Assembly: GCA_918797485.1 (NCBI GenBank)
Contig: CAKKNE010000002.1
Span: 524,501 to 588,500 of the forward strand
DNA from: Pelagomonas calceolata
Taxonomy: Eukaryota; Sar; Pelagophyceae; Pelagomonadales; Pelagomonadaceae
DNA: 64,000 nt
Direction: 5' to 3'
Below, piece after piece: positions 52,671 through 61,143 of the stretch. The translations under genes and the position numbers were made by a program. The notes beneath the pieces are model-generated. The model ran no database searches. It had not been told where the DNA came from and was given only the letters and a program-made list of their open reading frames with translations. The first letter of the stretch is position 1. The number at the start of each line of letters is the position of its first letter.

Positions 52671-55600
52671 TTAATTCTTCCCGACTTGCTGCCAGACTGA
52701 GGCGACGAGCGAGTCGAACGCGTCCGGATCGGTGCGCGCCACATGAAGCATCGACGCATGCAGGTCCGCGTGGGCGTCCGGCGCGGGCCGCTTGGCGTCG
52801 GGCAGCTCTTCGCCGTCGCGGCCGCGCTTTTCGCCGGACGGCTCCGGCGCGGCGGCGCCCCCCGTCATCCAGGCCGGCAGGTTGCTCACGCCGCGGCCGC
52901 GACCCGCGAGGACCGGCGCCGCGCCGCCGTTCAGCACGGCAGGCGGCGGCGCGGGTTCCGGCTCCGGCTCCGGCGCGGCCGGTTCCGCGGGCGTCGGAAC
53001 GCCCCCGGTCATCCACGCGGGCAGGTTCGAGACGCCGCGCCCGCGGCCGTTGAGCGCGGGCGCCGCGCCGTTGTTCACGACGGCCGCGGCCTGGGCCTGC
53101 GCCTCGGCCTCGTCCTCGGACTCCGCCGCGGCCTCGGCGCGCACCGCGCTCAGGAGCGAGTCGGCGTCGGCCAGCAGCTTGCGCTTCTTCTTCTGGTCCT
53201 CGCGCTCCTCGTCGCGCTTCCGTTTGGCTTCGGCGTCGGCCGCCCGGAGCGCGGCGCCCTTGGCCGTCGCGCGGTCGATGGCCGCGGCAGACGCGACGGC
53301 GCCGTGCTCCCGCATAGCGCTCGCGACGTCGTCCGCCGTGTCCGCGGCGTCGAGCGCGGCGTCGGCCTGGAACGCGCCCACGACGCGCCGGTCGTCCGAC
53401 GTAGTTAAGCGGCCGGAGAGCTTTACGAAGCGCCGCTCGTCTTCTAGCGCCCCGAGAAGCCGAAGAATATCGCGGACGCGCGCGTCGGCGAAGGTGACGT
53501 TCGCGCGTCCCAGAGCCAGCTCCTCGGCCGCCGGCGCGTAGTCGTCGGCGTCGCCCGCAACGAGCAGTTGCGCGCCGTCCACGCCGCGCACCCGGCCCCA
53601 GAGAGCGTGGAGCTGCGACGACGCGGAACGCCCGTTCGGCGCCGTGAGCTCGCGCTTCAGGCCGCCGCGCCGATACACGCCCGGCGCGTTTTCGGAAGCG
53701 TCCCCAAGTAATTTTAATACAAGAGCGAAGCGGGTCGACGCCTCGTCCAAGCGGGACACAGTACCTGTAGCCGTGGTCCGCAAGGGCCACTTCGACAGCC
53801 GCGGCAGCCCGAGCGCATCGGCGACGGAAGCCGCCCGCCGCCGATCGCGTTCGAACAGCGCCAGCGGCAGATAGCCAAGCGAGGCCCGGAGGCAGTGGCG
53901 CCGTGCGCCATCGCGCCCATCATCGTCAACTACGATCGCGTCGCTGCCACGCAGCCAGACCAATGCACCGGTGCCGTCCAGCTTGCGGCAAGGTAGTTTG
54001 GCGTCGAGGCCGCGCCGCGCGGCCGCGGCAGTGGCCTCCGAGAGCGCGTCGAGTTCGGGCACGGCGAGCCGCTCCGGCGCCGCGTCGCCCAGACGCCGCA
54101 GGTACCGCAGGGCGTGGTCGCGCGACGCCGCCGGCGCGAGGCGCAAGAGCGTCCCCAGCGCCTCGGCCACCGCCGCGAGTGGCCCGTGCTTGACGTCCGC
54201 GAGGAAGCCGACGCTCACGAGCGCGCGCGTCAAATCGTCGGGCTCCCCCGCGACGACGACGCAGCGGTCGAGCGGCAGCGCGGCCGAGCCGGACGGCAGC
54301 GCCTTGTGGCTCCGCCGCGCGGCGCTCGCCAGGTCGCGCGCGCCCTGCCGGTCGAGCTCCGAGGCGCCGCGGCCGACGCGGAGCCACGCCGCGGTAAGGG
54401 CATCGACGTCCGGCGCATCAGTTTTCATCAGCTCCAGGAGCGCGTCCAAAGGCGGCGGCGGCGCCTCGGAGCCCCACGCGAGGCGCGACGCCCAGGGCGA
54501 CGTCGACGAGCAGAGCGCCCGGCGTATGAGCGAATCGTCGCTCCCAAAGTCCACCAGAGGGCGCCGTCCGTCCTCCTCCTTCTTCAGCGCCACGTGGCTC
54601 GGCCGCTCGACGCATGCAGGTCCGCCCGGCCACGCGCTCGGCACCCAGCGTTTTCGCGAGAGCTCGTCGACCCATGCGGCGGGCCCCAGATCCACCGCGC
54701 ACGCGGCCGCCTGGCCAGGCGGCAGCCAGTAGAGCCGCCGCCGTAACGGCGCCGCGTCCCGTGGCGAAATGCCATCGCTCAAACTTGAGTCCGGGGCTTT
54801 CGAATCGCCGAAGGTGCGTCGCGCGGCAGGGACCGTCTTCGCCGAGGGCACGTCCACGCTTTCTACCGTCCTCCGTGCCAGCGCTTTGGCGAAGGCTCTA
54901 GCTGCGTCGGCGTCGCTTGGCGTGACGCCCCAAGCGCGGGCGAGGCGGCAGTCCACGACGTACGCGTACCGCTTGTCCATCTCATTCAGTAGGCCGTAGG
55001 GCAGGGGCACGGCCGTGGAAGGCGCCGACTTGCGAAATTTTACTTCCCGCAGATGGGGCCTCGCGTCGGCGTCGGCGACGGCCTGCTGGATTAATTGCGA
55101 AGCTTTCCTTGAGTCTATTCGCGAAACAGTCGCCTCGACGCGGACCTGTCCATCGCACGCGCCCGCGGACCGCCACAGGTCGGCCCAGCTCCGTTGCGAG
55201 CCCCCCTGTTCCAGGTAGACCTCGGACACGCGGCGCTGCGCGGGCGCGGCCACGGCCGAGACGTCGTCGCCGTAGGCCGCGCCGAGCGACAGCGTATGTA
55301 TGTGCTTGGGCTCGCGGCGGTCGTCGAGCGCCATGGATAGGGCCTCGGGCTTCCGCGCGTCCTTCGCCCAGGCGGCCAGCGCGACGAAGAGCGCAGCGTC
55401 CCCCGACCCCCAGCCCTTCTGGGCCGCGTGCGCCGCGCGCGCGACCGTCACGACCTTGTCGCGGCCCTTGCGGAGCGCCGCGAGGAAGCCCTGGGCGCTG
55501 CGAGACAGGGGCGACGCCATGGCGCCCTGGTGCGCCAGGCGCGGCGCGTCTTTCCCATTGCCGTCGACGGCCTTCGACGCCGCGGCCTCGAGCGCGCCCC

Positions 55601-57533
55601 GCAGCGCCTCCGGCAGGGACGCGACGTCGTCGTCGAGGAAGCGGCAGCGGCCCGGCGCGACGACCTCCGTCGACGCCGAAAGCACGCACGGCCAGCCCTC
55701 GTCGAGGTCGGGCGTCGCGGCCGCGGCCTCGAGGAGCGCCGCGCCGACGCTCGACGCATCAACGCCACAGGCGCCGACGAGCCGCGCGTCGACGCGGACG
55801 CCGCGCCGCGGCGCCGGCGCCGCGACGACGCCGGCCCACGTCCCTTTGTCCGCGAACGCGTCGCCCAACAAATGCGTCGCGAGCGGCGCGCCCCCGAACA
55901 GCTCCCTGAGCACGGGCGCCGGCACCCGCTCGGCGAAGGCCGGCGGCACCCAGCGCGCCTCGCGCGCCGTTCTGAACGTGCCGAGCGGCAAGCACGGCAG
56001 GAGCGACTCGCGCCGCAGGGCGCCGTCGAGCGCGTGCAGCGAGACAGAGGCTCCAGCGACCGTCGTCGACAGCTTGCCGTCGGCGTCGCGCGTTAGGGGA
56101 GGCAGCCGACTAAACGCGTCCCGCAGGACCTTGGCCTTGTCGTCCGCGTCGCGGCACGCCCGCGCCGCCCAGCGCAGCAATTTCACGAGCAGCTCGCCGA
56201 GCCCGTTCTGTAGTAATGCAGCGTTCCACGCATGCTGGCCGTCGAGCGAGCCGCGGTCCACGGACAGCAGGAAGGGCCCGTCGAGGTGCGTGCCCTTGCC
56301 CGTCGGCGCCCGCACGCGCGTCGGCAGCGTGCAGTGGATCAAGCCAGGTCTTTGTTCCTCGGCGCCGACCTCGAAGAACAGGCGCAGCTCCTCGGCGTTG
56401 CCGTCGTGCGCGCGCTTTGTGTGTGCCTCGTAGGCCTCCTTCGCCGCGCCGCGCGGCCGCCAGCCGTGCACAAAGGCCACGAAGGTCCGCGTATTCGAGC
56501 GGTCGCCCTTGGCCACGTCGACGGTGATCGTCTCCTCGTCGTTCTTTGTGGAGAGGGCGACGGCGTGGCGCCGGCCGTCCCAGTCTAGCATCCAGGTCTT
56601 ACCATTACGAGACGCCGCCGCGCGGCCGACCATCGCGACGGCCGACGCGTTCGGCGGTCTTAAATCGGCCTCTACGGACTGGCGCGGCCGCTCCAGGTCG
56701 AACGCGCACCACGTCGACTCGCCATCGAGCTCCAGGGGCGCCGGCCGCAGCACCCAGGCGTGCTTCGGTTCGCCGGGCGCGCGGTCCCGCGGCTCGTCGT
56801 ACCTAAAGCGCCACCGCCCGTCCGAGACCGTGACCCGTTTAAACCGCCGGTAGACGGCCTTGAAACCGATACCCATGAAGCCGATGGACCGCGGCGCGTT
56901 CCCGTCACTTAAGAGGGACTTCGTCGACAAACCTACCGACGACAGACCCAAAACGTCCAGCGGCGTGAAGCGCCTTCCATCATGACTGACGCGGACGCCG
57001 CGTCTTTCTGAAAGCCGCTCGACCACGACCTGCGTCGCGCCGTCATCCACTCCATTCTGCAGCAGCTCCCAGACGTACGCGTCGGCTCGGTCGAACTGCT
57101 TCTCGAGGATGGCCAGGAAGCCGCGCACGGACGGCTCGAGCGCCTGCAGCCCGTAGTAGCGCGCGATCGACGCCACGACGACGGCCGGCCACTTGCCCTC
57201 GGCCTTGGCGGCACCCCTCCTTACGTCGTCGGCGCGCGGTTTATGGCACCTTTCATAAGTCCCGCCGCTGCCGCTCACATATTCCAACCAAACCTGCGTG
57301 CCGTCGCTCCGCGTGCCGATGGCAAAGGCCGGCAGCGTCGCGCCGTCCGCCGCGTCGGCGTCGACGACGAGCCGGTCGTCTGAAACGTCACCGACGATCG
57401 CCGCGACGCCCTGCGAGCTGATGACGATCGCGTAGCGCTCGCAGCCCGCCAGGTCGACGACGCAGCAGCCCTTGCCCAGCAGCTCGACACAGTCTCGCTC
57501 GGCTCGCAGGCGGCGTGGGAGGGTTGCCGCCAT
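52671..57533 (-). CDS. Sacsin/NO VEIN-type HATPase protein
   Basis: 1620 residues, single exon, from ATG 57533 (MAATLPRRLRAERD). A GHKL ATPase domain at about 150-330: AYVWELLQNGVDDGATQVVV supplies the Glu/Asn Mg-ATP box (ELLQN), then VRVSHDGRRFTPLDVLGLSSVG and GFMGIGFKAVYRRFKRVTV (G2 box, GIGFKA). This is the sacsin/NOV arrangement; such proteins are Hsp90-like chaperones or chromatin/cell-fate factors. The rest is long, helical and Ala-rich, with no second HATPase seen. Near the C terminus (about 1490-1560) the block GRGRGVSNLPAWMTGG occurs twice with Pro-rich spacers, followed by KRGRDGEELPDAKRP. Function here unknown. Confidence 0.8.
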   Translation of the reverse strand: MAATLPRRLRAERDCVELLGKGCCVVDLAGCERYAIVISSQGVAAIVGDVSDDRLVVDADAADGATLPAFAIGTRSDGTQVWLEYVSGSGGTYERCHKPRADDVRRGAAKAEGKWPAVVVASIARYYGLQALEPSVRGFLAILEKQFDRADAYVWELLQNGVDDGATQVVVERLSERRGVRVSHDGRRFTPLDVLGLSSVGLSTKSLLSDGNAPRSIGFMGIGFKAVYRRFKRVTVSDGRWRFRYDEPRDRAPGEPKHAWVLRPAPLELDGESTWCAFDLERPRQSVEADLRPPNASAVAMVGRAAASRNGKTWMLDWDGRRHAVALSTKNDEETITVDVAKGDRSNTRTFVAFVHGWRPRGAAKEAYEAHTKRAHDGNAEELRLFFEVGAEEQRPGLIHCTLPTRVRAPTGKGTHLDGPFLLSVDRGSLDGQHAWNAALLQNGLGELLVKLLRWAARACRDADDKAKVLRDAFSRLPPLTRDADGKLSTTVAGASVSLHALDGALRRESLLPCLPLGTFRTAREARWVPPAFAERVPAPVLRELFGGAPLATHLLGDAFADKGTWAGVVAAPAPRRGVRVDARLVGACGVDASSVGAALLEAAAATPDLDEGWPCVLSASTEVVAPGRCRFLDDDVASLPEALRGALEAAASKAVDGNGKDAPRLAHQGAMASPLSRSAQGFLAALRKGRDKVVTVARAAHAAQKGWGSGDAALFVALAAWAKDARKPEALSMALDDRREPKHIHTLSLGAAYGDDVSAVAAPAQRRVSEVYLEQGGSQRSWADLWRSAGACDGQVRVEATVSRIDSRKASQLIQQAVADADARPHLREVKFRKSAPSTAVPLPYGLLNEMDKRYAYVVDCRLARAWGVTPSDADAARAFAKALARRTVESVDVPSAKTVPAARRTFGDSKAPDSSLSDGISPRDAAPLRRRLYWLPPGQAAACAVDLGPAAWVDELSRKRWVPSAWPGGPACVERPSHVALKKEEDGRRPLVDFGSDDSLIRRALCSSTSPWASRLAWGSEAPPPPLDALLELMKTDAPDVDALTAAWLRVGRGASELDRQGARDLASAARRSHKALPSGSAALPLDRCVVVAGEPDDLTRALVSVGFLADVKHGPLAAVAEALGTLLRLAPAASRDHALRYLRRLGDAAPERLAVPELDALSEATAAAARRGLDAKLPCRKLDGTGALVWLRGSDAIVVDDDGRDGARRHCLRASLGYLPLALFERDRRRAASVADALGLPRLSKWPLRTTATGTVSRLDEASTRFALVLKLLGDASENAPGVYRRGGLKRELTAPNGRSASSQLHALWGRVRGVDGAQLLVAGDADDYAPAAEELALGRANVTFADARVRDILRLLGALEDERRFVKLSGRLTTSDDRRVVGAFQADAALDAADTADDVASAMREHGAVASAAAIDRATAKGAALRAADAEAKRKRDEEREDQKKKRKLLADADSLLSAVRAEAAAESEDEAEAQAQAAAVVNNGAAPALNGRGRGVSNLPAWMTGGVPTPAEPAAPEPEPEPAPPPAVLNGGAAPVLAGRGRGVSNLPAWMTGGAAAPEPSGEKRGRDGEELPDAKRPAPDAHADLHASMLHVARTDPDAFDSLVASVWQQVGKN

Positions 57534-57947
57534 TGCTTGACGCGGCCAGCGATGCCTTAAGGCGCTTGGTCTGCAATAATAAGCTTCGAACAAGTCACGC
57601 AGCCTCGTTTGTTTGCAAATCACAAGCTTTTACTCGCGTTTGGCAAAAACAAGGGCTTGCTAGTGTCTTACAAGCCGCTAGCTCCACATTGCTATTATTG
57701 CCAAGCCTGCGCTAAACGCAGCTCCGGGTGGTTAGTTTTCACAGCCAGAGTCACGTACGCAACCCACGCATACGCCTCTTCGACTGGCGAAGCTTCAACC
57801 GTGCGTGCGGCACCCCTGGAGAATAGCGCTCTCTGAAGCACTGAGAGCCTCAAGCCCGCCGTTGCGTCAGGACGAGAGGCCCGGACCGCCGTGGCACCTC
57901 CACGACATCGCTACGTACAATTTCTGGGAGAAAAAATCAAGAAAACC
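57534..57947. other. Divergent promoter region (sacsin-like / F-box-PHD gene)
   Basis: 414 nt with a CTAG palindrome at 57655-57682. The plus-strand frame is open before the ATG at 57948, but only through a GTG codon. No other gene seen. Confidence 0.55.
57655..57682 (-). promoter_or_regulatory. CTAG palindrome in divergent promoter
   Basis: On the minus strand GCTAGCGGCTTGTAAGACAC then TAGCAAGC. 122 nt from the sacsin-like ATG. Confidence 0.68.
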
Positions 57948-59141
57948 ATGCTCGAGCGACTCCCCGACGAAATAAGCATCCTGATCCTGGCGCACTGCAA
58001 GGTGGCCGAGCTGGGACGCGCGGCCCGGGCGTGGCGCGACCTCAATAACAGAGACGGCGTGTGGCGGGCGCTCCAGAAGGCGATCCTGGGCTGCGCGCCG
58101 CCGCCGCGCGGCGCGCGGGGCCGTTCGAGCGGTCGGAACAAGCTCTCGGGCAAGGAGTCGTTCAAGCGGCTCGTCGCCACGCGGCGCCAGAACACGGAGG
58201 AGGCGCGCGCGCGCTTCGAGCAGTGCGAGAAGCCGGGCATCGGCGCGCTCCGGAAGCTCCTGAAGGCGTGGCAGCCGCTCTCCATCAACCATAGAGGGTC
58301 GGCGGGCTGCACCTTCCTCCACAGCGTCGTCGCCGACGCGCGGCTCTCGCCCGCGCAGACGGTGCAGTGCGTCCGCGAGTTGCTGGATAAGCACGGGGCC
58401 GACGCGTCGCGGGGCAACGACCTGCGGATGGCGCCGCTCATGTCGGCCGCGGCGCTCGGCGATGTTAAGTTGGTGACCTTACTCTTGGACGCGGGCGCAT
58501 CCATTACTGCCCGCGGCGCCCACCCGAACGGTTTTGTGGGAGCGCCCGTGCGGCCGGGGAAGCGCGCGCGGACGCCGCGCGAGTGGGCCGAGTGCTTCGG
58601 CCAGTCGCAGGTCGTCGATTTGCTGGACCGGCGCGCGGACGCGGCGCCCGAAAGAAAGAAGCGGCGCCGCGAGGCGAAGTACTTCTGCCTGCCGGCGTGC
58701 CCCTTCTACGGCGCGAACACGGGCGAGATGGTCAACTGCGAGACCTGCGACAACTGGTTCCACTGCGCCTGCGTCGGCATCTCTCATACGGAATTCGCGC
58801 GCTTCGTGCGCGACGAGAGCGCGCGCTTCGAGTGCGCGGCCTGCGCGGCGCGGCAGGCCTCTGCGCGGCGCGTCGTCGACCGCAGCGGTGTTGTGTGGGA
58901 TGCCGCCTGGGACTCAGCAGGGCGCCAGTACTACGTCGACCGCGCGACCGGGCGGACGAGCTGGCAAGTTGACGTTACGGCGGCTGGGGCGCCGGGGTAC
59001 TACAAAGCCCGGGCGCGAGCGCGCGTCGTCGAGCTCCTCGGGGACCAGCTCTTTTCACTGCCGCCAGCGTCGCGTGCGCCTGCACTGGTGGCAACGGTAA
59101 CTCCCCCGGGAGACGACGAAGATCGAGTAATACAAGCCTAA
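57948..59141 (+). CDS. F-box / ankyrin / PHD / WW protein
   Basis: 397 residues from ATG 57948. Residues 1-45 (MLERLPDEISILILAHC...WRALQKAI) are an F-box. Two or three ankyrin-like repeats follow at about 110-215 (GCTFLHSVVADARL, APLMSAAALGDVKLVTLLLDAGASI, TPREWAECFGQSQVVDLLDRRAD). A PHD-type finger at about 240-300 has C-x3-C...C-x2-C...H-x2-C...C-x2-C (CPFY, CETCDNWFHCAC, CAACAAR). A WW-like repeat follows (WDAAWDSAGRQYYVDRATGRTSW). Suggests an SCF substrate receptor reading histone or peptide marks; inference. It overlaps the next gene's stop by 4 nt. Confidence 0.78.
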   Translation: MLERLPDEISILILAHCKVAELGRAARAWRDLNNRDGVWRALQKAILGCAPPPRGARGRSSGRNKLSGKESFKRLVATRRQNTEEARARFEQCEKPGIGALRKLLKAWQPLSINHRGSAGCTFLHSVVADARLSPAQTVQCVRELLDKHGADASRGNDLRMAPLMSAAALGDVKLVTLLLDAGASITARGAHPNGFVGAPVRPGKRARTPREWAECFGQSQVVDLLDRRADAAPERKKRRREAKYFCLPACPFYGANTGEMVNCETCDNWFHCACVGISHTEFARFVRDESARFECAACAARQASARRVVDRSGVVWDAAWDSAGRQYYVDRATGRTSWQVDVTAAGAPGYYKARARARVVELLGDQLFSLPPASRAPALVATVTPPGDDEDRVIQA

Positions 59142-60751
59142 TTACATAAACCACACGTGCGCGGGCAGTCGCAGTACATCTTGATGTGGCCGATGTAGAA
59201 GACGTTGTGGCCCTTGTGGCACGTCGTCGCACAATGGGTGCAGAGAGCGTCCCCGCGGCCGTCGAGACCGCAGGTCGCGCAGCCGAACGCATCCTGCTTC
59301 AACATTTTCACGCCGTGTCGCTCGAACGAGCAGCAGTCGCCGCCGCAGCGCGCGCGCGGCCGGCGCTGAGAGACTCCGTCGATCCCGCGCGCGACGACGA
59401 CGAGGCGCGGGCCGCAGCGCCGCTTGGCGTCCGCGACGCCGGCGCTCGTGATCGACGCGTTCCCCGACACGTCGAGCAGGCGCAGGCGCGTCGGGTTGGG
59501 GAGCGCCTCGAGCGCGGAACGGAGGCGTGTGTCGTCGAGGGACGGCTCGATACAGGCGACGGAGAGCGAGCACAGCGCCGGGAGCCGCGCGCAGAGCTTG
59601 ACCAGGCGCCCCGGGACGTCGTCGTCCGAGTCCGAGACGTCCAGATCAATGAGATTCGGAGCCGCGCGCCAGACGAGGAACACGGCGACGGACAGCGCGA
59701 CCCGGCCCCGGGCGTCGAGACGCCGCAACGCCGTCACGGCGCGCGTGGCCCGGTCGCGACTGTTGGCAGAGGCGCCGCCGCCCACCGCTGCCCCAGCTTC
59801 GAAGCAAACGATGGAGGCGGCGGCCGCATCGTCGCCGTGTCGGCCGAGTGCCGACTCCCAGACGGGGTTCTTGTTACGGTCGAGCGTCCAAGCACCGTTG
59901 CACTGTCCAGCAAGACACACGTCCGTGAGCGCCATCCAAGTGCAGGAGTCGACGGCGAGTCCTGCCTGCAGAGCCTCGTTCCATGGGCCGGGGTATGGCC
60001 GTTTGGACGGCGCCAGGCGTGCCGCATGAAGACGGCGCAACGCGGGAAACGGCGCTACTGTGTCAAGTATAAACAAAATCTCGCCCATGCTCACGTTGTC
60101 GCAGCCGTCAAGCCCCAACATCTCCAGCCGCGGCATACGGTTGCGGATGTATGCGAAACCTTGGCTGGTGAGCTTCTTCATGCCAGCGAGGTCGAGCCGC
60201 CGTAGGTTTTGTGCGCATGGGGCATTACCCAGCGCGGCGAGAAACGGGTCCTTGGTCGTCGCGGAGCAGCCGGCGAGAATTAGGCCTTCGAGCTGTGGTG
60301 GACAGGCGGCGACGATCGAATTGAGCGTCTCCGTCCCCAGGGCGCCGTAGCTGACGCGCAGCTCGCGCAGCGCTGTCAAATGCACCGGCGTCAGTGAGAA
60401 GCAGTCTCGCATCAAGAGGGTAGAACAGTGCCCGAGCACTTCGCTAAGTTCCGCATGTGAGCGAGCGTCTAGTAATTTAACGTGCAGGAGCGTGCAGGCC
60501 TGGACCTTGGCGCCATCGAGCAGGCGCACAAGTGCTTGCAGCCCGGCGTAGCTGAGCTTGCGGCGCCGCGTCTCGGGCACGCCCACCAAATTCGGTGCGA
60601 CGAGCACACCGCCCGGCCGCCTGATGACGGCACGCTTGGCAACGGAGAGACAGCTCTTGGCCGTCTGCACCAGGACTAGCGCGTCGGCAGCGTTCAGCCA
60701 CGCGTGCTGCTCTGAGACGACATCCAGGGCCCGCAGGCCGAGCGTCGACAT
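59138..60751 (-). CDS. LRR protein with C-terminal UBR-box-like zinc finger
   Basis: 537 residues from ATG 60751 (MSTLGLRALD); an upstream TTG-only extension is rejected. The body holds FBXL/RNI-type leucine-rich repeats (LEGLILAGCS, LRRLDLAGMKKLTSQGFAYI, LEMLGLDGCDNVS, LRLLDVSGNASITSAGVADA). The last about 60 residues, FGCATCGLDGRGDALCTHCATTCHKGHNVFYIGHIKMYCDC, have the C-x2-C...C-x2-C...CHKGH...CDC spacing of a UBR box, the zinc fold that recognises N-degrons. So it may be an adaptor or receptor of N-end-rule substrates; inference. No F-box seen. Its stop codon overlaps the convergent neighbour's stop by 4 nt. Confidence 0.7.
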   Translation of the reverse strand: MSTLGLRALDVVSEQHAWLNAADALVLVQTAKSCLSVAKRAVIRRPGGVLVAPNLVGVPETRRRKLSYAGLQALVRLLDGAKVQACTLLHVKLLDARSHAELSEVLGHCSTLLMRDCFSLTPVHLTALRELRVSYGALGTETLNSIVAACPPQLEGLILAGCSATTKDPFLAALGNAPCAQNLRRLDLAGMKKLTSQGFAYIRNRMPRLEMLGLDGCDNVSMGEILFILDTVAPFPALRRLHAARLAPSKRPYPGPWNEALQAGLAVDSCTWMALTDVCLAGQCNGAWTLDRNKNPVWESALGRHGDDAAAASIVCFEAGAAVGGGASANSRDRATRAVTALRRLDARGRVALSVAVFLVWRAAPNLIDLDVSDSDDDVPGRLVKLCARLPALCSLSVACIEPSLDDTRLRSALEALPNPTRLRLLDVSGNASITSAGVADAKRRCGPRLVVVARGIDGVSQRRPRARCGGDCCSFERHGVKMLKQDAFGCATCGLDGRGDALCTHCATTCHKGHNVFYIGHIKMYCDCPRTCGLCN

Positions 60752-61143
60752 GGTGCAGCCGGCAGCAGAGCACGTTTTTCGCCGCTTTATAGGCAAAAAT
60801 GGCAGAGCTCGAGCAGCTAGCGGTCTGTAGAGACACTAGCAAGCAAGCGAACTCTCGCAAAACGCCAGCGAGCCGTACGCTGCCGACGCATCCCTCGACA
60901 CCACCCACCCTACCTAAAAAAATTAAAGGCGCCAGCCGGCGGGCACACAGTCGAGGAGGCTTCCAGTTTGGCGCGCGCGCGGCGCCTCCCGTGCCCGGGC
61001 GAGGATAAAAAAAAGCTCGGAGCGTCGCGAGCCCCCACCCTCGCCAGCCGTCGTCCCAGGCGGCGCGCAGCAGGGCAGCCCCCCTCGCAACTGGCTTGGG
61101 GTCACCACCCGCTCTACGGAACACATACGCACAGCAAGAAGTC
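60752..61143. other. Divergent promoter region (LRR-UBR / NEK)
   Basis: 392 nt with a CTAG palindrome at 60816-60840, 65 nt from the LRR-UBR ATG, and an AT-rich CCTAAAAAAATTAAAG tract at 60912-60927. No gene seen. Confidence 0.55.
60816..60840 (+). promoter_or_regulatory. CTAG palindrome in divergent promoter
   Basis: GCTAGCGGTCTGTAGAGACA then CTAGC, followed by AAGCAAGC. The inner GTCT/AGAC pair extends the inverted arms. Confidence 0.7.

Noticed and set aside
52743-56433. Several plus-strand frames of 200-380 codons opposite the sacsin-like gene
   Set aside because: Composition is Arg/Ser/Ala-rich without any family motif, while the minus strand has a clear HATPase.
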